Below are positions 1-7,506 of a stretch of DNA of 9,481 nucleotides, piece by piece. This DNA is from an uncultured Robiginitomaculum sp. (lineage in GTDB: Bacteria > Pseudomonadota > Alphaproteobacteria > Caulobacterales > Maricaulaceae). The stretch lies in assembly GCA_938003555.1 (NCBI GenBank), contig CALKXN010000031.1, positions 1-9,481 on the forward strand, given 5' to 3'. The position numbers and the translations under genes are program-made. The stretch's first letter is position 1. Every line of letters begins with the position of its first letter. The notes under the pieces are model-generated. The model was given only the letters and a program-made list of their open reading frames with translations, was not told where the DNA came from and did no database searches.

Positions 1-1885
1 GCTTTGGCTTGGGCATTGTCGGCAGAGCCGAGACGCTTGGCTTTGAGCCGCCTGATGGCGGGCGCTTAGGTTGTTCCCCCTCCATAAGAGCTGCAATTTC
101 ATCCCCAGTAAGGGTCTCATATTCCAGCAGCGCTTCCGCAAGGGCGTGCCATTGCTTCTTCTTCTTCTTGAGGATCGACAGCGCTGTTTGATGGGCGTCC
201 ATAATCAAGCGTTTGATTTCATTTTCAATCTTACTGGCCGTCTCAGGCGAGATAGATGAACCCCGACCAATACCAGGAACAAAGCTGTTTTGGTCTTTGT
301 GATTATAAGCAATCGGGCCAATTTCATCAGACAGACCCCATTCGGTCACCATCGCCGTCGCAATGCGGGTCACCTGCTCAATATCAGAGCTGGCTCCGGA
401 TGTGACTTTGTCATAGCCAAATTTAAGTTCTTCAGCAGCGCGGCCACCCATAGCCATCGCCATGCGAGCAATCATTTCTTCGCGAGACTGGCTGATTTGG
501 TCACGTTCCGGCAAATATTGAACCATACCGAGCGCGCGTCCGCGCGGGATAATTGTCGCTTTATGGATCGGCAAGCTGCCCGGCATATTCAGGCCGACAA
601 TGGCGTGACCGGCCTCGTGATAGGCCGTATTGGCTTTCTCTTCTTCGGTCATTGATAATGTGCGGCGCTCTGCCCCCATTAAAACTTTGTCGCGAGCATC
701 ATCAAATTCACGGGCCGTGACTTTGCGCTTATTTCGGCGCGCGGCCAATAATGCAGCTTCGTTAACGAGGTTGGCAAGATCCGCACCGGAGAAGCCGGGC
801 GTGCCGCGCGCAACAACGCTGCTGTCCACATCTTTAGAGACAGGTACGTCGCGCATATGCACATTGAGGATTTTTTCACGCCCGGCAATATCAGGCAGTG
901 GAACTTCGATCTGACGGTCAAAACGACCCGGACGCAGAAGCGCTTTGTCTAAAACATCAGGACGGTTGGTCGCTGCAATCAAGATAATACCGGCATTGCC
1001 CTCAAAGCCGTCCATCTCAACAAGCAGCTGGTTAAGTGTTTGCTCGCGCTCTTCATGACCGCCGGATGTTCCAACACCGCGATGACGGCCAACGGCGTCA
1101 ATCTCATCAATAAAGATGATACATGGCGCGTTTTTCTTGGCCTGTTCAAACATGTCGCGAACGCGCGACGCGCCAACGCCGACAAACATTTCAACGAAGT
1201 CCGAACCTGAAATCGTAAAGAACGGAACGCCCGCCTCCCCTGCTACGGCGCGCGCCAGCAAGGTTTTACCTGTACCCGGAGGGCCAATCAGCAAGGCCCC
1301 TTTTGGAATTTTTGCGCCAAGACGCTGGAATTTCGTCGGGTCTTGGAGAAATTCAACAACCTCCGTCAAATCGGCTTTGGCCTCTTCAACGCCTGCCACA
1401 TCATCAAATGTTTTACGACCACCCGATTCTTCAGTGAGCATTTTTGCGCGAGACTTCCCAAAGCCCATTGCGCCGCCGCGGCCACCGCCGCCGCCCTGCA
1501 TATTGCGCATGAAATAAACGTAGATACCGACAAGCAATAGGATAGGTAAAATGCCGACGAGGATATTGGCAATCCAGCTCCCCGCTTTGGAGCTTTGTGT
1601 ATAATCGATTTTGACGTCTTTATCTTTAAAACGGTCAGCAAATTCAAATCCGTTGATTTGGCGCGGTCCCGGCGCGCTGTACGTCTTTCCGTCATTGCCC
1701 TTGGCGCGATAGATATTTTCATCAACCAAAGTAATTGACTCAAGTTGCCCATCCTCAGCCATTTTCTCAATTTCTGCAAAGGTGACTTTGTCTGCTGAAC
1801 CCGCATTCGTATTTTGCGTGGAAATCACCATGAATAAGGCTAGGCCGATAATCATCACCCAGATAGTAAGGTTACGTCTTTGCAT
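1..1885 (-). CDS. ftsH: ATP-dependent zinc metalloprotease FtsH (3' end cut off by window edge)
   Basis: FtsH is an inner-membrane hexameric AAA+ protease that extracts and degrades misfolded membrane proteins and short-lived regulators. The reading frame from ATG 1885 is open for 628 codons to the left edge, so only the last residues and the stop are missing (E. coli FtsH has 644 aa). Seen in order: TM1 at about residues 7-24; a periplasmic domain; TM2 at about 104-126; a Gly-rich linker (GGGGGRGG); Walker A GPPGTGKT at 201-208; Walker B IIFIDEID with D260/E261; the second region of homology ATNRPDVLD from 305 with its arginines; the zinc site HEAGH at 423-427; and the third zinc ligand D501 in SGASSDI. 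The spacing of the zinc ligands equals that of E. coli (H417, H421, D495). A GCGGAG ribosome-binding site lies about 9 nt before the ATG. It follows tilS after 128 nt. Five consecutive lysines (573-577) are unusual. Confidence 0.98.
   Translation of the reverse strand, partial: MQRRNLTIWVMIIGLALFMVISTQNTNAGSADKVTFAEIEKMAEDGQLESITLVDENIYRAKGNDGKTYSAPGPRQINGFEFADRFKDKDVKIDYTQSSKAGSWIANILVGILPILLLVGIYVYFMRNMQGGGGGRGGAMGFGKSRAKMLTEESGGRKTFDDVAGVEEAKADLTEVVEFLQDPTKFQRLGAKIPKGALLIGPPGTGKTLLARAVAGEAGVPFFTISGSDFVEMFVGVGASRVRDMFEQAKKNAPCIIFIDEIDAVGRHRGVGTSGGHEEREQTLNQLLVEMDGFEGNAGIILIAATNRPDVLDKALLRPGRFDRQIEVPLPDIAGREKILNVHMRDVPVSKDVDSSVVARGTPGFSGADLANLVNEAALLAARRNKRKVTAREFDDARDKVLMGAERRTLSMTEEEKANTAYHEAGHAIVGLNMPGSLPIHKATIIPRGRALGMVQYLPERDQISQSREEMIARMAMAMGGRAAEELKFGYDKVTSGASSDIEQVTRIATAMVTEWGLSDEIGPIAYNHKDQNSFVPGIGRGSSISPETASKIENEIKRLIMDAHQTALSILKKKKKQWHALAEALLEYETLTGDEIAALMEGEQPKRPPSGGSKPSVSALPTMPKPK
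155..169 (-). repeat. (AAG)5 triplet run inside ftsH
   Basis: The plus strand reads CTT five times in succession, which is AAG x5 in the sense of ftsH, encoding Lys573-577 in the C-terminal helical part of the protease domain. It is in frame, so slippage would add or remove lysines without breaking the gene. Confidence 0.9.
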
Positions 1886-1928
1886 GTTTCATGGCTCCGC
1901 TATTAGACCGTTCATTTCTTATTACGGC

Positions 1929-1945
1929 TCCCATATCATATGGGA
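1929..1945. promoter_or_regulatory. Perfect 17-bp palindrome upstream of ftsH, overlapping a possible -10 box
   Basis: The sequence is TCCCATAT-C-ATATGGGA: two exact 8-bp half-sites around one central base, ending 44 nt before the ftsH ATG. Read on the minus strand it contains TATGAT (1935-1940), a 5/6 match to a sigma70 -10 box. The hexamer 17 nt upstream (1958-1963, TTCCTT) is a poor -35. The strand also reads CCCATAT, which resembles the -10 element of heat-shock sigma32 promoters, but no CTTGAA-like -35 sits at the right distance. An operator over the ftsH promoter is the simplest reading; the regulator is unknown. The symmetry is directly seen, the function inferred. Confidence 0.45.
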
Positions 1946-1971
1946 CGTTACCGCCCAAAGGAAACCCCACA

Positions 1972-1999
1972 ACAGTGTATTAAATTGCCGCCACACTGT
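1972..1999. repeat. Inverted repeat ACAGTGT-N14-ACACTGT between tilS and ftsH
   Basis: Two perfect 7-bp arms are separated by 14 nt, starting 14 nt after the tilS stop. As RNA it could form a 7-bp stem, but no U-run follows, so it is not a standard intrinsic terminator. It may be a weak 3'-end hairpin of tilS or a dyad operator for ftsH. Confidence 0.4.
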
Positions 2000-2013
2000 C
2001 GCACGACCTCTTA

Positions 2014-3279
2014 TTATGCAGAGTCTGCGCCAGTTTCACTGCGTTTTTGATAAAGTCGTGAGAAAACAAGGCTACGCCATTTTATTTCTCCGCGCCCAAT
2101 ATGCGGCGCAGCGACGAGAACATCACCCTCAAACACTCCGAACACTGCGCGCCGCGCATGTGCGCTATACCGATGCAAGGCAGATCTCTCATCTCTGTCC
2201 AATTGCGCGCGCGCAGGCCATAATGGCGCGGCGCTCTGCCCCTTTATATTTGTTATCATCTCATAACGGCCATCAAAGACGGTCGGAATATGGGCCGTCA
2301 AAGGCACGGGTTTTTGATGAATCAGCCAGCGTCCCGTTTCCCGAGCAACGCCAAAGCCTTCACCAAGACGGTAAATAACGCAGCCGCCGAGGGTTTGAGA
2401 AACATAGCCGGGTTCTATCATTGCAGAGCGCAAGGCTCTAATGCGGGCCATATCTGCCATTTGCGGATGACCGGACACGCACATTAAGAGCCTCGCCGTA
2501 GCCAGCTCACTCAGATTTGCCTGTTTGAGGATGATCGCTGAACCGCAATCGGATAGGATAATGCTACTCAACTGCGTCTGCGCCTCGGCCCCCTCGCTGT
2601 CTCGGCGCGCGCGCATTTGCGCGCCTTCACTCAGGAGCGTATCGGCGAGAATAACATCAGAAGCCAAAGCCTGCCGCGCCTGAACGCGTAAATAATCTAG
2701 GTTCTCATTGGAAGGGTCATTATGCCAGATTTGTCCTGCGCCGCGGCACAAATCCCGAAGACTTTCGCGCGGCCAATCCAGTAAGGGGCGCAGTAAAGTG
2801 ACATCACGTAATTGCGGCCAGACAGGCGCGTAGCTTTGCGCGCTCATTCCGGCCATAGCCCGCCAGCCGCCGCCGCACTGTTTGCGCATCCATAATGTCT
2901 CCGCTTGATCATCGCGGCTATGCGCCACTAAGAGCGAGCCAATGCCCTGCGCCCGGCAAAACTCTCCCATAAGCCCGTAACGCGCTTTACGCGCAGCGTC
3001 CTGCACGCCAGATTTTATCTGTCCGTGGTGCCAATAAAATCGCTGCGCGATTGCGCCGAGTGTTGCGGCTTGGCGAGCAGCCTTCGCGATTTGCTCCGCG
3101 CTACCCTCTTGCAAGGCATGATCAACGCTCAGCGCATAGACTGGGCGAGCGCCTGCATGGCGTAATGTTAAAATTAGAAGCGCCAGACTATCCCCGCCGC
3201 CGGAAAAGGCGACGGCAATCGGAGATGCAGGATTAGGATAAGCCGCCTTGAGCCACGCGGCAAATTGGGCTTCGCTCAA
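2014..3279 (-). CDS. tilS: tRNA(Ile)-lysidine synthetase TilS
   Basis: TilS is a cytoplasmic enzyme that ligates lysine, using ATP, to C34 of the CAU-anticodon tRNA-Ile, so that it reads AUA codons and is charged with isoleucine. The N-terminal PP-loop ATPase shows SGGGDS at residues 26-31 (P-loop), VDHAL at 52-56, ARKARYGLM around 96-104 and the family motif AHSRDDQAETLWMR at 119-132. Length is 421 aa (E. coli 432); the C-terminal half is divergent, as is usual. The start is TTG: an in-frame TAG lies two codons upstream and TTG is the only NTG codon between it and the PP-loop. No strong ribosome-binding site is visible. The start is 3 nt past the cpoB stop and in the same frame, so translational coupling is likely. 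A tol-pal-tilS-ftsH order is common in Alphaproteobacteria. Confidence 0.95.
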   Translation of the reverse strand: MSEAQFAAWLKAAYPNPASPIAVAFSGGGDSLALLILTLRHAGARPVYALSVDHALQEGSAEQIAKAARQAATLGAIAQRFYWHHGQIKSGVQDAARKARYGLMGEFCRAQGIGSLLVAHSRDDQAETLWMRKQCGGGWRAMAGMSAQSYAPVWPQLRDVTLLRPLLDWPRESLRDLCRGAGQIWHNDPSNENLDYLRVQARQALASDVILADTLLSEGAQMRARRDSEGAEAQTQLSSIILSDCGSAIILKQANLSELATARLLMCVSGHPQMADMARIRALRSAMIEPGYVSQTLGGCVIYRLGEGFGVARETGRWLIHQKPVPLTAHIPTVFDGRYEMITNIKGQSAAPLWPARAQLDRDERSALHRYSAHARRAVFGVFEGDVLVAAPHIGRGEIKWRSLVFSRLYQKRSETGADSA

Positions 3280-3282
3280 CGC

Positions 3283-4104
3283 CTAACAGCCTGCGCGGGC
3301 GCGCTCTGTTCGAACTTTGGCTTTAACGGTGGCATCAACATCAGGATATTCCACCGCAAATGTATCAAGGGCCTGACATGCCCCATCTGTGTTTTCCATA
3401 CCGCGCAAAGCCCCGGCCAATCCGAGCAAGGCCCGCGGGGCATATTGGCCCTGCGAATTAGTTTTCATGGATTTGATATAAGCCTCTGAGGCTTCAGGGA
3501 ATCCATTACGCACCAGATAGCTTTCACCCAGCCAGTAATAGGCATCAGCAATGTCCGCCGCAGCCGGGTTAAGGTCAATATATTGCTGAAAGGCCAGCTG
3601 CGCTCCGCCGAAATCTCCGGCGAGTAATTTGTCTTGGCCAATCGTCATAAGTTCCGACATCTGCATCACGCTACTGCCCATTTGACCGGGGGACGCAACA
3701 CTGGGTGGATCAAATGCGTCTTGAACAGGCGGCATAACATCCGTTGAGGGCGTCGGCGCATTTCGCGCGGCAATATCTACAGCATCTAAATGCTGTTTCA
3801 TACGATCTTCAACCGCCTGATAAGCTTCAAGCTTTGCCGACATCGCTTTAACATCTTTGCGCAGCGCATCGCGTTCATAGCGAAGTTGCTCAATTTCGCC
3901 TTGCTGCGCGCGTTGTTGCGCTTCAAGTTCATCCATACGGCGCAGCAAACGCTCTGCCGCGGGGTCACCCGTTAAAAACCGGTTCTCAAGCGTGTAGACA
4001 CGCTGCTCCAGCTCGGCATCCTTGGCCAGCATTTCTTTTTTACTTTGCGCCGTCGCCGGAAGAGCGGCGAGCAAGATCACAAATATTGTCAATAAAATAC
4101 GCAT
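3283..4104 (-). CDS. cpoB: Tol-Pal system coordinator CpoB (YbgF), periplasmic coiled-coil/TPR protein
   Basis: CpoB is a periplasmic protein that, in E. coli, binds TolA and coordinates PBP1B-driven peptidoglycan synthesis with Tol-driven outer-membrane constriction. This copy has 273 aa. It shows a signal peptide (residues 1-20, hydrophobic core then PATAQ); a long heptad-like coiled coil at about 22-110, rich in Glu, Gln, Arg and Leu; a Pro/Ser-rich linker at about 115-145; and tetratricopeptide repeats from about 150 to 265, with TPR signatures such as DAYYWLGESYL and YAPRALLGLAGAL. It ends in a Cys. The start ATG 4104 directly precedes the signal peptide; the ribosome-binding site is weak. 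It follows pal by 19 nt, its usual place at the end of the tol-pal block, and is followed by tilS in the same frame. Confidence 0.95.
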   Translation of the reverse strand: MRILLTIFVILLAALPATAQSKKEMLAKDAELEQRVYTLENRFLTGDPAAERLLRRMDELEAQQRAQQGEIEQLRYERDALRKDVKAMSAKLEAYQAVEDRMKQHLDAVDIAARNAPTPSTDVMPPVQDAFDPPSVASPGQMGSSVMQMSELMTIGQDKLLAGDFGGAQLAFQQYIDLNPAAADIADAYYWLGESYLVRNGFPEASEAYIKSMKTNSQGQYAPRALLGLAGALRGMENTDGACQALDTFAVEYPDVDATVKAKVRTERARAGC

Positions 4105-4123
4105 GGTGGGATTATGCCGCCGA

Positions 4124-4720
4124 TCAGCTATTCGTGCCAGAGATAATCGCAGTGTGACCGTTACGGTTCAAACTATGCGCCTCTTCAGTGGAGCGGCCAT
4201 CAATCGGGCGCTCTTTGCCATATGATACAGTCGTGACGCGGTTCGGATCTATGCCTTGGCTTACGAGGAAATCTTTCACGGCTTCGGCGCGGCGAGCGCC
4301 AAGGGCGAGATTATATTCACGCGTTCCGCGCTCATCGGCATGCCCGCCAATAACAACAATTGTCGCTGGATAGGATTGAAGCCACTGGGACTGCGCGCGC
4401 AACACGGTCATGGCCTGCGCGCTAAGAGTCGCTTCGTTATAACCAAAGAAGACGCGGTCACCTGCATTCACCGAAAAATCCTCAATTGAGCCGGGAATTG
4501 GCCCCATCTCAATAGGCGGCGCCATTTCCATTTGTTGTGGCATTGGCGGTGTATATTGAGCAACGGGCGGTGGCGGCGAAGGCGCAATATTACGGGGGGC
4601 TTCCACTGGCTTTTCCATCTGGGTAATTTGCGCAGGCACTTCGTCGGGTTTGGTCGCACAGCCCGTTGTGAGCAATGTCGCACTGCTTAGGGCCACAAGG
4701 GAAAGATATTTGTAATTCAT
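4124..4720 (-). CDS. pal: Peptidoglycan-associated lipoprotein Pal
   Basis: Pal is an outer-membrane lipoprotein that anchors the membrane to peptidoglycan and is the final partner of TolB/TolA. It has 198 aa from ATG 4720. A lipoprotein signal ends in LTTGC with lipidated Cys21 (Thr instead of the usual Leu at -3). A Pro-rich linker spans about 27-78, and an OmpA-like domain about 87-195. The motif HADERGTREYNLALGARRA (127-145) keeps the two residues that bind diaminopimelate in this fold, D129 and R144. SYGKERP follows at 166-172. Departures from most Pal proteins: GGHAD where EGHAD is usual, FGYN where FxFD is usual, and NRNG near the end where NRR is usual. An in-frame ATG at 4747 is rejected, because 4720 has a perfect GGAGG six nt upstream and gives a clean lipoprotein signal. 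A separate promoter lies in the 116-nt gap after tolB. Confidence 0.97.
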   Translation of the reverse strand: MNYKYLSLVALSSATLLTTGCATKPDEVPAQITQMEKPVEAPRNIAPSPPPPVAQYTPPMPQQMEMAPPIEMGPIPGSIEDFSVNAGDRVFFGYNEATLSAQAMTVLRAQSQWLQSYPATIVVIGGHADERGTREYNLALGARRAEAVKDFLVSQGIDPNRVTTVSYGKERPIDGRSTEEAHSLNRNGHTAIISGTNS

Positions 4721-4726
4721 AACGCG

Positions 4727-4731
4727 CCTCC
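4727..4731 (-). promoter_or_regulatory. Ribosome-binding site of pal
   Basis: GGAGG on the minus strand, six nt before ATG 4720. It decides the pal start over the upstream in-frame ATG at 4747 and is one of the strongest Shine-Dalgarno sites in the window, fitting the high abundance known for Pal. Confidence 0.8.
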
Positions 4732-4775
4732 AAAATTGCAAACCCAAACAGTCGGGCCTGTCTCTCTTCTACTTT

Positions 4776-4804
4776 ATCTTATTCCTAATGCGATATGCCG
4801 TCAA
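4776..4804 (-). promoter_or_regulatory. Candidate sigma70-type promoter for pal-cpoB-tilS
   Basis: On the minus strand, TTGACG (4799-4804, 5/6 to the -35 consensus) is followed after exactly 17 nt by TAAGAT (4776-4781, 4/6 to the -10 consensus). Transcription would start near 4769, giving a leader of about 50 nt before pal. It lies in the only long gap inside the tol-pal block, 116 nt between the tolB stop and the pal ATG. This would let pal, cpoB and tilS be expressed at a different level from tolQRAB. Predicted by eye. Confidence 0.55.
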
Positions 4805-4836
4805 AATCAGGCAGGATTGGGGCATTAAGATTACGT

Positions 4837-6144
4837 CTATTTTAGGGTCGGGCCCCATGCAGGGTCAGATGCTGACCCGCCTGTCTCCACTTTGCGTAGA
4901 TTTCGACCCGTTAAATCAACAGACCACACATAAGGTTGCCCCCCGCGGGTTTCTCGCGTGAAGAGCAAAACCCGTCCATTTGGGGACCATGTGGGGCCTT
5001 CATCAAGATAGCTCCCAGTCAATAAGCGTTCATTGCTGCCATCAACATCCATAACGCCTATATGAAATTTTCCACCCTCAGATTTTGTAAAGGCAATTTT
5101 ATCACCGCGCGGAGACCATGACGGCGCAGTATAACGTCCGCTGCCAAAGCTAATGCGTTTTACGCCGCTACCATCTGCATTCATAACATAAATCTGCGGC
5201 TTACCCCCCCGCGAGGAATTGAATACAATTTTGCGCCCGTCCGGTGAATAACTTGGTGAGGTATCAATGCCGGGTGACTTTGTTAGGGCCTTTAATTTAC
5301 CCGAGGCGGCATTATAGGAAAACACGTCACTATTGCCGCGCACCATGCGCGTCATTAGAAGGTTTTTACCATCCGGCGAAAATTGCGGAGATGTCGTCAT
5401 TCCATCAAAACGGCCCAAACGCTCCCGGTTACCCGTGGCAATGTCCATCAAGAATACTTCGGGGCGACCTGTCTCATAGGACAGAAAGGCGATGCGCTGT
5501 TTATTTGGGTGAAAGCGCGGCGTTAAAACAAGATCAGAACCGCCGACCAAATAAATTTGATTTGCGCCGTCTTGATCCATAATGGCTAATCGCTTGCGGC
5601 GCTCTGTTTTCGGCCCATCCTCAGAGATATAAACAATACGGCTATCAAAATAACCCTTCTCTCCGGTTAGCGCATTATAAATGCGATCAGAGATTTTATG
5701 CGCGATGCGGCGCCAATTCTCTTTCGGTGTACGTAGACGCGCAGCATCAAGCTGTCGGTTCCCAAAGACGTCCCACAACCGGTATTCAACAGTGATTGTA
5801 TTGGCGTCCTGCTCGACGACGCGGCCGGACACGAGCACCTCTGCGTCGATCACACGCCAGCTTTGCCAGACAGGTTCAAAATCAAGGCTGGTCTGCGTTT
5901 CGACAAATGCGCTGCGATTAAGCGGTTCAAACAGGCCGGAGCGTTCTAAATCTGCGCTAATGACATCAGCAATGTCTTTATTATAGGGCGACGCCCCTGC
6001 GCCCTGACGAAGAAATTCGGGGATAGCGATACGCGTCGGCTCTATTTCACTTTTCGTAATATCAATAGAAATTTGCGCGGAGGCGCTAGAGTTGATCGCA
6101 ACTGACAGCGCAAGAATACAGGCAAAGAGGAACGTACGGATCAT
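4837..6144 (-). CDS. tolB: Tol-Pal system protein TolB, periplasmic beta-propeller
   Basis: TolB is a periplasmic protein that shuttles between TolA and Pal, frees Pal from its partners and is recycled by the TolQRA motor. It has 435 aa (E. coli 430). A signal peptide (residues 1-23) ends in SASAQ. The N-terminal TolB domain spans about 30-160, followed by a beta-propeller at about 165-430. Its repeats are directly visible: [10 protein letters not shown] (211), [10 protein letters not shown] (255), [10 protein letters not shown] (299) with MNADGSG (321), [10 protein letters not shown] (343) with MDVDGS (365), and [10 protein letters not shown] (386). The segment just after the signal peptide is where TolB is known to contact TolA. 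The start ATG 6144 is preceded by AAGAG at moderate distance and lies 9 nt after the tolA stop, so co-transcription with tolQRA is likely. Confidence 0.98.
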   Translation of the reverse strand: MIRTFLFACILALSVAINSSASAQISIDITKSEIEPTRIAIPEFLRQGAGASPYNKDIADVISADLERSGLFEPLNRSAFVETQTSLDFEPVWQSWRVIDAEVLVSGRVVEQDANTITVEYRLWDVFGNRQLDAARLRTPKENWRRIAHKISDRIYNALTGEKGYFDSRIVYISEDGPKTERRKRLAIMDQDGANQIYLVGGSDLVLTPRFHPNKQRIAFLSYETGRPEVFLMDIATGNRERLGRFDGMTTSPQFSPDGKNLLMTRMVRGNSDVFSYNAASGKLKALTKSPGIDTSPSYSPDGRKIVFNSSRGGKPQIYVMNADGSGVKRISFGSGRYTAPSWSPRGDKIAFTKSEGGKFHIGVMDVDGSNERLLTGSYLDEGPTWSPNGRVLLFTRETRGGQPYVWSVDLTGRNLRKVETGGSASDPAWGPTLK

Positions 6145-6153
6145 AATAAACTC

Positions 6154-7065
6154 TTAGGTCGGCACGGATGAAGGTGCATTTTTAGGATAAAATGTCAGGG
6201 TCATAGACTGCCATTTGGCATATTGATCATAAGGCAGAAATTCGAATGTCTCGGCCTTATTCACAGCGCGAATCGCACTATTGGCCGCACTATTGTAAAA
6301 TGGGTCACTCGCCGCCTTGGAGGCGCTGTCTTTAGAGAGTCGAGCAGAGGTCACACGGCCCTCACTTGATAAATCAACCACGACTGTCACGACGAGGCTT
6401 TCCATGTCGGGCGCGCCCGCAGGGATTTGCCATTGATTATAAACACGGCGCATGACGGCGTCTTCATAGCTGGTGGAGAGTTCCCCTTCGCGCGCGGCCA
6501 TATCTATTTGTTCACGGTTTTTTTCTGATTGCGTTCGGCTTAGACCGCTCTCATTATTCTCGGCATAGTCCTGCGTCGTCGACTGTGTCAGGCCAAATAA
6601 ATCTTCGAGTGAGGCGGGCTTTTTTGGCTTAGCTGTCACATTCTCTTCAACTGCCGCTGTTACAGTTTCCGTTACGGTTTCAGTTTCAGTATTTAATTCG
6701 GACGTTGTGAAGGGTTTAGGCGAGTCAGACTCCGCGACTACAGGCGCAATCTTGGCAAGCTCCGGGGGGGCATCGTCAACACCCACGTCAGGCTCTACAT
6801 TCTGAACAGGTGGCGCCTCTTCAATGGGCTCTTCTTCAATGGGCGCCTCTTCAATGGGCGCCTCTTCAATGGGCTCTGGCGCATCAGGTTTTGGCGTAGG
6901 AACAGGCGCGGGGCGCGGGGCGCTACTGATATCGGAGATATTAACAATCTCGACAGGGATAATGCGTAGCTCATCTTTGACGACCACCTCTCCGCCCCAA
7001 TGCAGCGCAGTGCCGCCGATAAAAGCGACATGAAGCACAACAGAGATGGGCAGGCCCAATTTCAT
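6154..7065 (-). CDS. tolA: Tol-Pal energy transducer TolA (TonB-like)
   Basis: TolA is an inner-membrane protein that transmits energy from TolQR across the periplasm to TolB and Pal. It has 303 aa, clearly shorter than E. coli TolA (421). A short N-terminus leads into a single TM helix at about 5-23 with S8-VVL-H12, matching the S18/H22 pair of E. coli TolA needed for contact with TolQR. The middle region (about 48-180) is Pro/Glu/Thr-rich with PIEEA repeats at 65-84 and a TETETVTETV stretch at 126-135; it lacks the long Ala/Lys helical domain II of enterobacterial TolA. The C-terminal domain (about 190-295) is TolA/TonB-like, with YEDAVMRRVYNQW (200-212) and a VVVTVVVDL-type strand. It starts 3 nt after the tolR stop and ends 9 nt before tolB. 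Adjacency to TolQR and TolB makes TolA a better call than TonB. Confidence 0.95.
   Translation of the reverse strand: MKLGLPISVVLHVAFIGGTALHWGGEVVVKDELRIIPVEIVNISDISSAPRPAPVPTPKPDAPEPIEEAPIEEAPIEEEPIEEAPPVQNVEPDVGVDDAPPELAKIAPVVAESDSPKPFTTSELNTETETVTETVTAAVEENVTAKPKKPASLEDLFGLTQSTTQDYAENNESGLSRTQSEKNREQIDMAAREGELSTSYEDAVMRRVYNQWQIPAGAPDMESLVVTVVVDLSSEGRVTSARLSKDSASKAASDPFYNSAANSAIRAVNKAETFEFLPYDQYAKWQSMTLTFYPKNAPSSVPT
6812..6877 (-). repeat. 15-bp tandem repeat in tolA encoding PIEEA units
   Basis: The plus strand carries about 4.4 copies of a 15-bp unit. The units at 6812, 6842 and 6857 are identical (GGCGCCTCTTCAATG); that at 6827 differs by two bases (GGCTCTTCTTCAATG); a partial copy follows at 6872. 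It encodes the PIEEA/PIEEE repeats at about residues 65-84 of TolA. The period is a multiple of three, so copy-number change keeps the frame. Confidence 0.95.
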
Positions 7066-7068
7066 AAT

Positions 7069-7506
7069 TTACTTATCGACCGGATCTGTGACCAAATTAA
7101 GGTTAGAAAATCCAGCCGAATTTATGCGCGCCATAACTTTCATGACATTGCCATAATCCGCACCTTCGTCGCCGCGCAGATAGATACGTTCCTCATAGCC
7201 ATTTTCAGCAATCGCCGTAAGGCGCGGCACAAGGCTATCCAGCGTGACTTCGCTATCCATGATGAAGACGCGGCCTTCGCGGTCCACGCTAATGGTCAGC
7301 GGGTCAGATTGTGTCGGCAGGGCTTTGGCGTCCGTTTTCGGCAATTCAATATTAACACCGGACACTAATACAGAAGCGCTGATCATAAAGACGATCAGCA
7401 AGACCAGCATCACATCGACCAGCGGCGTGACGTTAATCTCGCTCATTGGCGCGCTGCGCCGCCGCGAGCCCCGCCCGCCGCGATTATTTCCGCTCATCAT
7501 GGCCAT
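7069..7506 (-). CDS. tolR: Tol-Pal system protein TolR
   Basis: TolR is part of the TolQR proton motor in the inner membrane: one TM helix plus a periplasmic domain of the ExbD/TolR family. It has 145 aa (E. coli 142). A short, basic, Gly/Arg-rich cytoplasmic tail (5-18) is followed by the family signature MSEINVTPLVDVMLVLLIVF at 21-40. It holds the essential proton-carrying aspartate, D31 (D23 in E. coli). The periplasmic domain runs to the end (VNIELPKTDA, TISVDREGRV, IYLRGDEGADYGNVM). The ATG at 7506 overlaps the tolQ stop by one base (TAATG), giving tight translational coupling; in-frame ATGs at 7500 and 7497 are alternatives. An AAGGCGG purine stretch in the tolQ tail can serve as ribosome-binding site. 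The tolA ATG follows 3 nt after the stop. Confidence 0.98.
   Translation of the reverse strand: MAMMSGNNRGGRGSRRRSAPMSEINVTPLVDVMLVLLIVFMISASVLVSGVNIELPKTDAKALPTQSDPLTISVDREGRVFIMDSEVTLDSLVPRLTAIAENGYEERIYLRGDEGADYGNVMKVMARINSAGFSNLNLVTDPVDK

Noticed and set aside
1116..1517. Plus-strand ORF of 133 aa opposite ftsH
   Set aside because: Antisense shadow of the FtsH AAA+ domain, with no ribosome-binding site and Pro/Arg-rich nonsense composition; the minus strand carries every FtsH motif here.
1366..1806. Minus-strand ORF of 146 aa inside ftsH in another frame
   Set aside because: It lies wholly within ftsH in a shifted frame; the ftsH frame is continuous through it with conserved motifs, so this is no frameshifted fragment.
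1929..1945. sigma32 heat-shock promoter for ftsH
   Set aside because: CCCATAT fits the -10 element, but no CTTGAA-like -35 lies 12-16 nt upstream, so it is not called as such.
1782..2378. Plus-strand ORF of 198 aa across the tilS-ftsH gap
   Set aside because: It overlaps the 5' end of ftsH and the 3' end of tilS antisense, shows no recognisable domain and has composition expected of a shadow frame.
4721..4747. Pal start at ATG 4747
   Set aside because: It would put the perfect GGAGG site inside the gene and add nine residues including Trp-Arg-Arg before the lipoprotein signal.
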